Shown in pieces: positions 34,017 to 45,570 of a DNA stretch of 64,000 bases (positions are counted from its first letter, which is position 1; the number at the start of each line of letters is the position of its first letter). Both the position numbers and the translations under genes were made by a program. Under the pieces are notes generated by a model. That model was not told the origin of the DNA. It ran no database searches and saw only the letters and a program-made list of their open reading frames with translations. The stretch comes from Lepus europaeus (taxonomy: Eukaryota; Chordata; Mammalia; Lagomorpha; Leporidae): contig NC_084830.1 in the NCBI RefSeq assembly GCF_033115175.1, forward strand, positions 41,113,409 to 41,177,408, in the 5' to 3' direction.

Positions 34017-34357
34017 ATGGCTGGCACCGCAGCTCACTAGGCTAATCCTCCGCCTGCAGTGCCGGCACACCAGGTTCTAGTCCCGGTTGGGGCGCCAGAT
34101 TCTGTCCCAGTTGCTCCCCTTCCAGGCCAGCTCTCTGCTGTGGCCCAGGAAGGCAGTGGAGGATGGCCCAGGTACTTGGGCCCTGCACCCGCATGGGAGA
34201 CCAGGAGAAGCACCTGGCTCCTGGCTTTGGATCAGCGCAGTGCGCTGGCCATGGTGTACATTTGGGGGGTGAACCAACGGAAAAAGGAAGACTTTTCTGT
34301 CTCTCTCTCTCTCTCACTGTCTAACTCTGCCTGTCAAATACATAAATAAAGAAATAA
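34017..34357 (+). mobile_element. CSINE, plus strand, 13-bp TSD
   Basis: Exact TSD AGAAGGGCCACCC at 34004-34016 and 34358-34370. Tail TGTCAAATACATAAATAAAG. It sits only 86 bp from the right TSD of the preceding copy. Confidence 0.96.
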
Positions 34358-34494
34358 AGAAGGGCCACCCGTGTCTGCTTCTGCAGTCCAGTGACACCAT
34401 GTCCTCCCTTTCCTCTTCTGATTTTTGCGGCCCTTGAAATTGAGTACAATGTCAAAGACTGATGATTTTCTTTGTTGTATTCATCTCATAATTT

Positions 34495-34853
34495 TTTAAA
34501 AGATTTATTTTATTTATTTAAAAGGCAGAGTTACCGAGAGAGGTAGAGATGGAGAGAGAGAGAGAGAGAGAGGGAGAGAGAAAAAGAGAGAGAGAGAGGG
34601 AGGGAGGTTGGTCCTCCACCTGCTGGTGGTGGCCACAATGACCGGGGCTGGACCGGGCAAAAGGCAGGAGCCTCTTCTGGGTCTCCCACGTTGGCATAGA
34701 GGCCCAAGCACTTGGTCCATCTTCTGCTACTTTCCCAGATGCACCAGCAGGGAGCTGGACCAAGTAGAGCAGCCAAGACTTGAACTAGCATTCATAAGGG
34801 ATGCCAGTGTCACAAGCTAGGGCTTTAATTCACTGCACCAGAGCACCAGACCC
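34495..34853 (-). mobile_element. CSINE, minus strand, with long GA tract
   Basis: Older subtype, lengthened by a (GA)n tract of about 65 bases at 34546-34610. Head is diverged (GAGCACCAGACCC). Confidence 0.9.
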
Positions 34854-34859
34854 TGGCTT

Positions 34860-35875
34860 CTCACAGTTTTTTTTTTAAAAAGTGAATCTATCGAATCTGC
34901 CTCTCATTTCTCTGTGCTCTCACTGGACAAGGGTGTATTTAACAGATTGCGCACTGGAACTAGCAGCGGAGGTTCTGACTGTCTGTGGCTGCACACCCAG
35001 TCATCCCTCAGCCTGGAGACTCATCATTGCCATCAGTCATCCACCTCACGAGTCTCTGCTCAGATTCTGGTCCAGGTGGGAAGGCCCATCTCTACTCCAC
35101 ATGGCATCAGTGGAGCAGCTCCCCTGGAGGCTGGCGCATCCACTTCCCAGGTGGCTCCTCGCGTGGCTGGCAGACTGCTGGTGCTGTTAGCTGGGGACTT
35201 GGGGTAGAGGGTTGTTGGAGGACTGGAGGTGGGGGAAGCCCTGATTCCCCCCCCCCCCCCACGGGCCTCTCCATAGCTTCCTGATTTTGATGCATCATAG
35301 CAGCCGAGTTCTAATAGTAAACATCAAGGAGGCGGGGAGGATCTGACGGGAGCTGTCGCCTGTTGACCTAGATGTTCAAGTGGCCAGCACAGCTTCCACC
35401 ACATTTATTTTTTAGACATAAATTTCTAAAGCCATCCTGTATTGAAAGGAGGGGAATTCAACTCCACGTCTAAACAGGAAAAATGGCATGAAATTTGCCA
35501 ATCTAATTTAAAACTTAAAACCATATAGTGTCTGGGATTCTCCTCCCACCCTCTTGAGTTGTAACCTGAAATGTTCCTAGTTCTATTCCCAGACAGGATC
35601 TGGGACAGGGAAGACTGCGCACGGAGATGGAGGTGAGTGAAAGGGGGGAGGGGTGGGGCCAGTGAGAGAGGACCGCCTCGCTTGAAGCAGGTGCACCCCA
35701 CCTCCTGGGTCACCAGCCTGAGATTCCGCCTGCAGGGGGCAGCACAGGGAACCACCCCAATGCCCCACTTGATTTTGTCTTTGTTGTTTCCTTAATCACT
35801 TCTTTCTTCCTGGAAACAGATTATCAAGAGCTTTTGATAACAACACTCAGCATTTCCCCACCTGTGTGTCACTGA
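34860..35875. other. Single-copy DNA, nothing recognised
   Basis: Contains a 14-base C run at 35247-35260. No repeat family or exon recognised. Confidence 0.35.
35247..35260 (+). repeat. (C)14 homopolymer
   Basis: Fourteen consecutive C, flanked by GGGGG-rich sequence on the left. Confidence 0.95.
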
Positions 35876-35879
35876 TGGG

Positions 35880-36365
35880 AGGATAAATTACTGAAACCTG
35901 AGTGATCGCTTAACAATATTGTAACGAAAGTCTTCAAAATGTGCTCATCATTTGACCTGGAAATTTATTCAAACAAAATAATTACATGTTTTAGAAATAG
36001 GTTAACTGCAGCATTATTTTTAAAAGTAAACAGTGGAATGAAACTGTTTCACATATGATGGAAGCAACATACATACACTTGGAAAATGATTTTAAAAATT
36101 ATAGTATATTTGGCAGTAAAGTTATAAGTGGTCATTAAAATTACTTGCAAAATATTAATGATGTTAAGTGGAAGGGCTAACTGTAAAAAAAAAAAAAAAA
36201 AGAAAAAAAAGAAAAACTGCCCAGTATGATCCCATAACTGCACATACACACTCATGGGATGTTGATTGGAAGGACTTACCCTGAAATGTTAGCGGTGGTA
36301 ATAGATGCTGGATCCCTAGTTTTATGCTCTTCACATTTGTCTGAGCTTTTTTTTCCCTGTTATTT
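35880..36365 (+). mobile_element. Old L1 3' region, sense orientation
   Basis: AAAATGTGCTCATCATTTGACC, GGTCATTAAAATTACTTGC, TGATGTTAAGTGGAAGGGC, CCCAGTATGATCCCAT and GAAATGTTAGCGGTGGTAATAG follow the order of an L1ME-type 3' end on the plus strand. An A-rich run (36185-36216) sits inside it. Confidence 0.6.
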
Positions 36366-36725
36366 GCCTGAATTCTTTTTTTACTTTAATTTTAATTAGT
36401 TTTTAACAGATTCAATGTGATTTGCAGACACAATTATAAGAACATAATGATACACCCTTTCTCCCTCCCTCCCTCCCCCCATCCTCTTTCCTTGTCCTTT
36501 TCTTTTTTATAGTTTTCGAGATAGCTTATTTTAAATTTAATTACAGTAAAAGGCTTAATATTTCATTGAATAAGAAGTTTAACAAGTAAAAAGCAAAAAG
36601 ACCTAATTTAGTGGGAATATAGACAATGGCTATAAACAGTAATTGAATGGAAAAACAACCATTTCACCCATATACAGTAAATTTTAAAGTCATTAAACTT
36701 TAGTAGGATAACATTCTTTTTATAA

Positions 36726-36957
36726 AAAAGTTATTTACTTATCTGAAAGGCAAAGTTAGAGAGAGAGAGTCAGAGAGAGATCTTCCTTCCTTGAATGGCT
36801 GCAATGGCTGGAGCTGGGCCTATCTGAAGCCAGGAGCCAGGAGCCAGGAGCTTCTTCTATGTCTCTCATGTGGGTGCAGAGGCCCAAGGACTGGAGCCCA
36901 TATGGGATTCTAGCACTGCAGGTGGTGGCTTAACTTGCTGCGCTACAGTGCTGGCCC
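36726..36957 (-). mobile_element. CSINE, minus strand, internally deleted, in L1
   Basis: Landmarks from the tail (TTATTTACTTATCTGAAAGG) through GAAGCCAGGAGCCAGGAGCC to the head (AGTGCTGGCCCC). About 100 bases between GCCCAAGGACTGG and the head box region are missing. Flanking TAGTAGGATAACATTCTT and TAGTATAGCATTCTT suggest a decayed TSD. Confidence 0.88.
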
Positions 36958-37743
36958 CTTAGTATAGCATTCTTAATCACTGGTTTGACAAAGGTATAAA
37001 ACAAAGTTTTACAAAAGTGTATTTGCAGCAATACTGGTAACATAGACATTTCCTTTGTCTTTCTTCTTTCTTTTTTGTTTGTTTTTCAAATTTCAGCTCC
37101 CACATATAAGGGAGAACATGCAGTATTTGTCTTTCTAGGTCTGGATTATTTCATGCAACATGATGCCCTCCAGTTGTGTCCATTTTGCTGCAAATGGTAG
37201 AATTTCATTCCTTCTTATAGCTGAATAATACTCCATTGTATACCACATTTTCTTTATCCATTCATCTGGTGATGGACACCTTGGTTGCTTCCAGATTGTG
37301 GCTGTTGTGAGCTGTAACCATGGTGACTCAGGTATCTCTTTGATACAGTGTGTTCACATCTTTTGGGTATATACCCGTAGTGGGATTGCTTACAGGGATG
37401 AGGTGATATCTCATTGTGGCTTTCATTTGCGTGTCTCTAATGGCTGGTGATGCTGAGCTTTTTTTTCAAGTATTTGTTGGCCATTTGTGTTTCTTCTTTT
37501 GAGAACTGTTTATTGAAGTCCTTTGCCCATTTCTCAGCTGGATTGGTTGTGTTGTTGTTGTTAAGTTTCTGATATATTTGGGATGTTAATTCTTTGTCAG
37601 ATAGGTGGTTTGCAAATATTTTTTCCTATTCTGTTGGATGTCTCTTCACTCTATCAATCATTTCCTTTGCTGTGTGAAAGCTTTTGAGTTTGATTTAGTG
37701 TCATTTTATTTTGTCATTGTTGTTTGATCCATCTCCTTAATTA

Positions 37744-38063
37744 CGTTTTTTAAAAATTTATTTGAAAGGCAGAGTTAAAGAGAGAGAGAGAGAGAGAGAG
37801 AGAGAATCTTCCATCTGCTGTTTTACTCTGCAAATGGCCACAACGGCTGGAGCCGGGCTGATTCAAAGCCAGGAGCCAGGAGCTTCTTCCAGGTCTCCCA
37901 TGTGGGTGCAGGGGTCCAAACACTTGGGCCATCTTCTGCTGCTTTCCCAGGCCATAGCAGAGAGCTGGATCGGAAGTGCAGCAACCTGGACACTAACTGG
38001 TGTCTGTATGGGATACTAGCATGGCAGACAGCCACTTAACCTGCTATGTCACAATGTTGGCCC
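37744..38063 (-). mobile_element. CSINE, minus strand, in L1, 11-bp TSD
   Basis: Exact TSD CTCCTTAATTA at 37733-37743 and 38064-38074, within L1 ORF2 sequence. Confidence 0.94.
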
Positions 38064-38714
38064 CTCCTTAATTATTTTGATAACTGAAACTAGGACCCAG
38101 AATGGGCCAGAAAAGGAAACCTGCTTTTAGAAAGAGTCCTTCACCTTTGAAGCTTGTGTTAAATGACAGCTCTCAGTGGGGCACAGAATGCGGATTCAAG
38201 GCAGTCTGGGACGGATCTTGTGTCAGTGATCTATGCTCTAATAAAGTAGATGAACTCTGGGTAGGGTTTGGGTGTTTTGCCGGTACAGGTTCCTTGGAGG
38301 GCTGGAATCTGTGAGAGGCATTCCAGCCCCCACAGTGTGTGAGCTCTGTCACAAAGGTGTGATAGAGATGAAGGCAGTAACCACCTGGGGAGAGCTGTCT
38401 GGGCAGCCACAGAGCCCATCAACAAATACCCTTTTCTGTGGCCTGAAGGTCAGTGCTGCTTTTTCTGCAGCCCCACCCTTGCTTCTAAGGAACTATAATC
38501 CAGAGTATTGCATACTCTTTCCTTCCAATGGGTTCTGGCGGCCGAGGTCACTTTTGATAGCTCCTGGCTCATCTCCAATCTTGAACGCGGCGGAGAGAGG
38601 CTGTTGTTTGGAGAATGCCGCAGGTTTTTGCAGCTGATGGCAGGGGCGTGCCTCGGAGCTTGTTGATTTCCTAGGGTTCTAAGTGCTGTTCTTGGGTCAT
38701 TTAGAAACCTCTGA

Positions 38715-39062
38715 TGGGCCGGTGCCGTGGCTCACTTGGTCAATCCTCCGCCTGCAGCATCGGCATCCCATATGGGAGCCGGGTTCCAGTCCTGGTTGCT
38801 CCTCTTCCAGTCCAGCTCTGTGCTGTGGCCTGGGAAGGCAGTGGAGGATGGCCCAGGTACTTGGGCCCTGCACCTGCATGGGAGACCAGGAGGAAGCACC
38901 TGACTCCTGGCTCCTGGCTTTGGATTGGCGTAGCTCCGGCTATGGCGGCCATTTGGGGAGTGAACCAATGGAAGGAAGACCTTTCTCTCTGTCTCTCTCT
39001 CACTGTCTACAATTCTACCTGTCAAATAAATAAATAAAAATCTCTTAAAAAAAAAAAAAAAC
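38715..39062 (+). mobile_element. CSINE, plus strand
   Basis: Full length; tail TGTCAAATAAATAAATAAAA followed by an A run. TSD not clear. Contains a duplicated CTCCTGGCTCCTGGC. Confidence 0.94.
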
Positions 39063-39459
39063 CACTGGGCAATTTCCACGTTAAATTCCAAAGCTGTTTC
39101 TCTTCAGAGCTTCAACGCTCATTAGTCAGCTGGCCTACAGAGCAGGTTTACTTTTATTCTTACATCTTAGATCATTTCTTCTATAAATAATACTATCTGA
39201 TATCATAGTTATGATGTATATATCTACTCATATATATTGCTATGCTGATTTTTTATTAAAACTGTTGATGTCATTAAACCATATGCTGGGAGAAGTCTAC
39301 ATCTTGGAAGCAGAAGCTAGATTTTTTGGATCCAATGCCTGGTATTGTGGTTTATGATATTTTAATTTGGTAGAGGTTTTTTTTTGGGGGGGGCATTAAA
39401 ATCTTTGGAAAGTTAAAGAATTGTAAACAGAACAGTCCAGGGGATAAGGAGTGAGCTGC

Positions 39460-39819
39460 CTTTTTTTTTTTTTTTTAAGATTTATTTATTTATTTGAAAG
39501 TCAGAGTTACACACAGAGAGAAGGAGAGGCAGAGAGAGAGAGAGGGAAAGAGAGGTCTTCCATCTGCTGGTTCACTCTCCAACTGGCTGTATCAGCTGGA
39601 GCTGCACCAGTCCAAAGCCAGGAGCCAGGAGCTTCTTCCAGGTCTCCCATGCAGGTGCAGGGGCCCAAGGAGTTGGGCCATTTTCTACTGCTTTCCCAGG
39701 CCATAGCAGAGAGCTGATCAGAAGTGGAGCAGCCAGGTATCGAACCGGCACCCTTATCAGATGCTGGCACTGCAGGTGGCGGCTTTACCTGCTACACCAC
39801 GGCGCACAGCACCAGCCCA
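39460..39819 (-). mobile_element. CSINE, minus strand, 9-bp TSD
   Basis: Older subtype. TSD GTGAGCTGC at 39451-39459 and 39820-39828. Confidence 0.93.
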
Positions 39820-39828
39820 GTGAGCTGC

Positions 39829-42800
39829 TTTTATAACAATGTACAGCCAGTCGGTTTCTTTTCTTTATGCTGCTCTTTCTCTGTTCAGGATGTGTAGGAC
39901 TGTCAGGTGGAGGTGTTGAAAGAGTTACAAGACAGAAAATAACGCTGCAGGGAAAGAGCAGTTTAAAGAGAAGACCCCTTTGTAACAGTGTAGTCATGGT
40001 TGAGGGACACTAATCAAAGATGAGAAGTGGCCTTAGGAGCCACTGTAACCCCCGGGCCTGCAGGGGCCTCAGGAGGGAACCCGGGCTGTGCCAGGGGCAC
40101 AGGGGCGGGAGTTGTGTCTTCAGGGGCAGAACTCATCCATCACCAGGAAGCTGGCCAGCAGAGTGCACCTTGCAGCGGCTCTCCTTTCTGACCCCTGCCA
40201 AGGCCTTCCATTGCCAAACCCCACCCAGCACCCAGAGAGGAAGACAACCCATTGCTACATTCTGGAACATTTAGCCTTTCAGAGTCACAGCAGGGTGGAA
40301 GAGACTAGCCAGAGCCTCTGAAGGGGCGGGCAGGCAAACCCCGCCCTGTGGTTTTGGTTTGTCAGTTGTTTTCTCATAAAGACAGGCTCAGCAGGAGGGC
40401 CTGGTCGTGTGATGAATTTCCTGCGAGCTTCATTCTACTAGGATCAGGCTGAGAACCCAGATTGCACACAGTTCCTCCCGCAGTTGACTGACTGCGGGGC
40501 AAAGGGAATTGGAGACTTGGTAGTCCCGGCTTCCTTTGCGCTGTGGCACCGGGACGGAGTTCTGGGGTTAGGAAGAGGAGGAGGACTAAAGTGTGTGGAA
40601 CTAGCCTGTCCTGAGGAGTCTGTGCCAGGAAATAAACCCTTGGTGGAGCCCCTGAGACGGCCAGGGCTGGGGAGGAAGAGGAAACAGGACCGGAGAGCCA
40701 GGCCCCCTAGGGTGGATAAACCCATAAAGGCAGAGAGGCGGTGACAAGCATTCAGCGGACATCTCAGAAGTGTGTGTGTCGAGCCAGTAGGGGATCTCGA
40801 ACTGTTCACACTGTGGCTTGTTTCTCCTTGGAAAATGAAGTCGTCTACGTGCACACAGCCAGGGAGATCACGTGGCTGCCTTTGGATGCTCAAGCAGGCC
40901 AAGATGGAAGGGAGGAGCATGCGTGTCCCGAGCCCTGGACAGCTTCCGACACACGCTCCGCAGGGGAGGTCACAGAAAACACGCCTAAGAAAGTGGCCGG
41001 TGGAATTCTTGAAGGTGAAGAAATGATAGGAATTCTCAAGGCTGTGGCATTTTGTAAGAAGCCCAAGCACTTCTTATAAGCCCCGGGGGCTTTCGACATA
41101 GGAAGTGGGTCTGTGATGTTCGCCATTTAATCGGAACCGTGGCCTGGCAAGCTCACGGTCACGGTTCCGAAGCGGCATCTTCAGGTACTTTGAGTTTCTT
41201 CGGCTTTGGCCTGAAGCTGGCTCCTTTTCCCAACAAATCGAGGACGTGAACTTCCTTCTGATCTTGGGAATCTGCATCCACCAAAGGCTCTGTTTGGAAA
41301 AATAAATGTTCACACAAATAGATTATGATCCCTGATGGAGCCATGCTTAGCAGGTAGAGTTGAAGAAGACTTCTGGGGACTGAAAATTTCCCCTGTGGTA
41401 GTTCAGTTTGGAAGTCACCTTAATTTGTCATTGGCCTTGAATTCAAATATTCACCAAGGCCGTGTCTGGATAGGAGACTGAATCAGTCGTGTTAATTGTC
41501 CTTGTTTAATTCAACTGTAGGGAAAATTAATCCTTTTACGAGCGAGTGGTTTTCTGGCTGACATCCTGCTGCTGAACCATCCCTTTTATTTTGTGATGGA
41601 AAGAAAGGTTATAAAATGCTCTTAATTAAAACTTTTCATCCCTTTCCCCACCATGCTCTAAAAATACACTGTGGAAGAATACTATTTTAATTGGAAGAAG
41701 TATTTAGTTCAATAAAACTAAAATATAACTGTGTATAATCAGGAAATGAAATAATCGGGATCAGCCATCTGAAGGATCCCGTACGGTTTCTCGTCTGTGT
41801 ACACAAGACATTTAGACTGAGATCTGCAGATTTGCAGAGTCAGCGCTAAGGAATTCTGGCCATCCGCCAGCAGACTGGGAGTTTGCTGTGTGTCAGACTA
41901 GTTTGAGGCATAGGACAGGTGGCTGTTACCCTCAAGAAGCTAATCTGATGGCAGAGACCAAACCCTTGAAAGTGATGGATGCTTGGAATTAACTGACTAC
42001 CCAGCTAAGTAATGCCAGAGAGCTGTACCTACTTAGCTATCAGACTAGTGGCACAGGCAATGAGTACTTGGTTCAGAAAAGAGAGTTGGCAGTGGACAGG
42101 CCTGAGGCCACTTGGGGATTGGCCTTGAGGACAGGTGGGGCTTGGATAGATTGAGTTGAAATGCCTTTGGCATTACAATGGGAAAACATGAATTAATAGG
42201 GCTTCAGATGCCCTGGGATCTTCATGGCCACGTCATCGCACCGTACGTGAATCCCGACAGTGAGTCACTACCTCTGCTCTATTTTTGTACAGTGTTAGTC
42301 ACCCGGAAGGTCTCCTGTTTGGTCCTCAGGTAAAATCTGCCCTCACTCCCTTGAGCTTCCATTCAAGCTCTTCCCTGGCAGGGAAAGCTGAATCCTTCCT
42401 CCACAGGTGAGCCCTTGTGTGGTGGGCTAGGTTGTGCCTACAGGTCTATTTCAGACTCTTGTCTTTTACTTAGAAAAGAATTCAAGTACTGACACAAACA
42501 CAGTGTGCACAATGATAAAGTTTATCTACAAAGGAAGGCGCATACACAGCACTGGAGGGTTTTATTTGGGGAGAGTGGGCCAGGCAGGGACTTCCATACC
42601 CTGCTCACCCTGTCCAGGGGAGAGAGCACGAGTGAGCCCGAGAGCCCCTTCCCCTTTACCAAGCTTCTTATGAGCTTAGAAGGGGGGCGTGGTTACATAG
42701 TACTGCCCCCAGGTCCCAGGGAAGGGAGGTGCATCCTGGGGGAGGGGTCATCTGATTGACAGGTGGGTGGATTGGATTACCTGGGGCAGGGTAGGTGTGG

Positions 42801-43980
42801 CTTCCAGCTGGTGAACTTGCTCTGTCTCCCTGACTTGTCCCACATCACTTAGAGTATTTGAAGTGGGCTGTTTGTTTCCCTTCGGTTTGTCTCCCTGCCA
42901 GTCCTCAGTTCGGGCTGTCCCCTACCCTGCCTTCAGTTCCTCCTCATTGCTCATCATTTCCAGATACTTTGCCATCTTGGTCGTTTTCTTTCTAGGCATC
43001 TTGAGAGCCTTCGTTTATTGATACACCTTTGTCCTGAAAACCTAGGTCTGATCACTCCCCGACTGCAAACCCTCAGCAGCCCTCCAGTGCCCACAGAGTC
43101 AATGCAGGCCCCTGGCCAACCCAGCAGCTGGAACCCAAATTGTTGGCACTGCGCACCCCACCCCTGTCAATGCACCTGTACCAGAAGTTGCAGCCTCCCT
43201 GTGATCCTACCTGTGCGTAGCATCTAATGGGCTGCCACCTCTCCTGCAAATGGATTTGGGCTAAGCCAGGCCGAGGTTCTTGGTGGTGAGGAAGAAGGAA
43301 AGGAATGGGGCCTTGAGTTGTGTTTCCTCTTTTTCTCTTGCCTTGGTGAAGAGAAAGCCTATTGCCTGCGTGCTGGAGGAGCTGCACATTTATAGTCTGG
43401 TCACCCTCTGGTGGCTTCCAGGGATGCCAAGGCCAGTGTGGGCCCATCCTGGTCTCCCATATGCTTCGGCTTCCCTCAGCACCGTGTCTTGCTCCTCAAA
43501 CCTGCCAAGCCTTTGCCCAAGGCAGTGCCACCACCGCACCTGTCCTGCAGGTAAGTTGCAGGCCCTGAGATACCACGCTGGCTGAGTTTCTGATCGTCAC
43601 CACTCCAGGAAGTCCCAGTGTTGTCCATGGCATTGAGGTTGCACCACTGATGATGCCCATGGCCGGGAGTTGGGTTAGTTTCCAGAAAGACAGGTGCTGG
43701 AGGCCTGCAGAATCCATCCTTAACACCTCGACACTGTTTTGGTGGAGTTCCATTCACTTCTATTGGCTACGTTTGCTCTTTTTTTAAAAATGTTTTGAGC
43801 TGTTCGAATCTTTACTTAGCCACACTGCATTTACCATTCTGAAAGGAAAACCATGTCTATAAATTCTCGAAAGAAGACTAGATTGTAGTTTTTGGCTCCT
43901 TTGAGAAAACCCAAAATGCCCTCTTGTTTTTATTCTGCTACTCTCAAGTTCAGGGTGGATCCTCGGCCAAGCGTCTCTCA
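39829..43980. other. Long stretch free of SINE and LINE sequence
   Basis: About 4.15 kb with no CSINE, L1 or LTR that I could recognise, in a window where CSINEs average one per ~1.6 kb. It contains the window's longest open frame (minus strand 40444-41070, 208 codons), which has no recognised domain and a proline/serine-rich random look. 41480-41760 is AT-rich. No promoter or exon is supported. Confidence 0.5.
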
Positions 43981-43990
43981 TATTTAGTTG

Positions 43991-44090
43991 TTGATTTGCT
44001 GTATGGTCTATGAGAGCCATAGTTCCCTATTTTTATTCTCTTGATTTGCCGTATGGTCTATGAGAGCCACAGTTCCCTATTTTTATTCTC
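43991..44090 (+). repeat. 50-bp perfect-period tandem duplication
   Basis: Units 43991-44040 and 44041-44090 (both starting TTGATTTGC and ending TTTTTATTCTC) differ at two positions, both T to C. Not part of a recognised repeat. Confidence 0.97.
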
Positions 44091-44159
44091 TGCATAGTGC
44101 TTGTTCCCTGACACGGCTCATGTTTACTTGTTAGCTGCATAAGAGAGGGAATGCTGGCT

Positions 44160-44235
44160 TTGTCCATTACGCTATTAATGAGCTACCCAGTGTCTGGCAC
44201 ACAGTAGACATGTGATGGATGGTGGGATAAGTGCT
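44160..44235 (+). repeat. Possible L2-like 3' end
   Basis: CCCAGTGTCTGGCACACAGTAG, then ATGTGATGGATGG resembles the L2 3' end words. Confidence 0.35.
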
Positions 44236-44617
44236 GATAGATGTTGAATTATTCTTGGTGTGAAGTGCATGCTTCACACTGACAAGCCTCGGCAGGTTTC
44301 AGCAAAAGGAAATGTTTCCCAGAATGAGTGCTGCCTAGAAGATGCTCTCCTTTTCCCTACTGGTCCCTGGAGGCTGCTCCCTGGGTCTCACTGCCAGTGG
44401 TCATCTGCCCACCCACTTTCCTAGAATCTTCTAGAATGCAAAGTTGCTCACTGCCTTATACCTCCTTGGGGTTTGCTCTCTGGGCATTTCTTACCCACCT
44501 AGATGTGGTCTGAACACCTGGATCTGAGCCCTCTGCTGTATGACCAACGTCTTGTTTTGCATCTTGCTTATTACTCTTGTCTCCGTGAACAACTGGAAAA
44601 TTGCCTGCTTACTTCTT

Positions 44618-44666
44618 TTTTATTTTATTTATTTTATTTTATTTTATTTTATTTTATTTTATTTTT
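44618..44666 (+). repeat. (TTTTA)n pentanucleotide microsatellite
   Basis: About nine units derived from the SINE tail. Confidence 0.95.
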
Positions 44667-45003
44667 TGACAGGCAGAGTGGACAGTGAGAGAGAGAGAGA
44701 GACAGAGAGAAAGGTCTTCCTTTTGCCGTTGGTTCACCCTCCAATGGCCGCTGCGGCTGGCGCGATGCGGCTGGCGCACCGCGCTTATCCGAAGCCAGGA
44801 GCCAGGTGCTTCTCCTGGTCTCCCATGGGGTGCAGGGCCCAAGCACTTGGGCCATCCTCCACTGCATTCCCGGGCCACAGCAGAGAGCTGGCCTGGAAGA
44901 GGAGCAACCGGGACAGAATCCGGCGCCCCGACCGGGACTAGAACCCGGTGTGCCGGTGCCACAGGCAGAGGATTAGCCTAGTGAGCCACGGTGCCAGCCT
45001 CTT
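44618..45003 (-). mobile_element. Young CSINE, minus strand, with (TTTTA)n tail, 11-bp TSD
   Basis: Exact TSD GCTTACTTCTT at 44607-44617 and 45004-45014. The A tail has become an (AAAAT)n microsatellite (44618-44666, plus-strand view). A second copy of GCGGCTGGCGC sits in the head region (44756 and 44767). Confidence 0.96.
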
Positions 45004-45184
45004 GCTTACTTCTTAAGGGGCCATAGCATCCTTTCAGCTCCAGGAATTGGGATTCAGACAGCTAGACATTTTTATGTGTTTTTTACCAAACATGCCATTG
45101 TGGTTTTTTGAGATCTTCATTCTTAGCTTTTTTTCTCTCTCCCATCTCCCCGCCTTACTGCCTCTGTCTCTCCCTCCCTTTCCT

Positions 45185-45310
45185 CAGGAGGCGTTTGTTG
45201 AACACCTGCTATGTGCCAGGCCTGGTGCTCAGTTCGGGGAATATAGTGATGCTTCAGGCCTTGTGGGATGCCTCCCCTCTTAGAGCTCTTGGTGAAAATG
45301 CTGATAGAGA
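45185..45310 (+). repeat. L2-like fragment
   Basis: GGCGTTTGTTGAACACCTGC, then TATGTGCCAGGCCTGGTGCTC and GGGGAATATAGTGATG match the classic L2-type string (ttattgagcacctactatgtgccaggcact). Confidence 0.55.
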
Positions 45311-45389
45311 CAACTCTAAAACCGACGTCCCTCCCCCACCCCCACGTGTAACACTTGTCCAGCTGAGGGGTTAAGCTCCGTTGTGACAA

Positions 45390-45570
45390 ACACCATTATA
45401 GCTAGAGAGTGACTGTGGAATCCAGCAGACCCAGGAGACTGCCCAGGTCTTCCACTCATTACCTGGGTGACCCTGAGCGGCAACTTCATCTCACGAGGTT
45501 TCAGCTGCGTTAACGGTATGATGGGGGGCATCATAGGGTTCACCTTACAGAACTCATAGAGAGGAAAGAA
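45390..45570 (+). repeat. MIR SINE, sense
   Basis: GACTGTGGAATCCAGCAGACCC, then CTCATTACCTGGGTGACCCTGAGC, CAACTTCATCTCACGAGG and GGTATGATGGGGGGCATCATAGGG follow a full MIR in order, at high divergence. Confidence 0.62.

Larger units (their letters stand above)
36370..38063 (-). mobile_element. L1 3' UTR and ORF2 C-terminal part, antisense, split by two CSINEs
   Basis: 36370-36725 holds 3' UTR-like sequence (CAATGTGATTTGCAGACAC, then CTCCCTCCCTCC). 36960-37743 holds the well-known antisense words GGAGAACATGCAGTATTTGTC, ATAATACTCCATTGTATACC, GGGTATATACCCGTAGTGGG, CAAATATTTTTTCC. CSINEs at 36726 and 37744 interrupt it. It is the best preserved L1 here but still broken, with no ORF of length. 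Confidence 0.85.
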
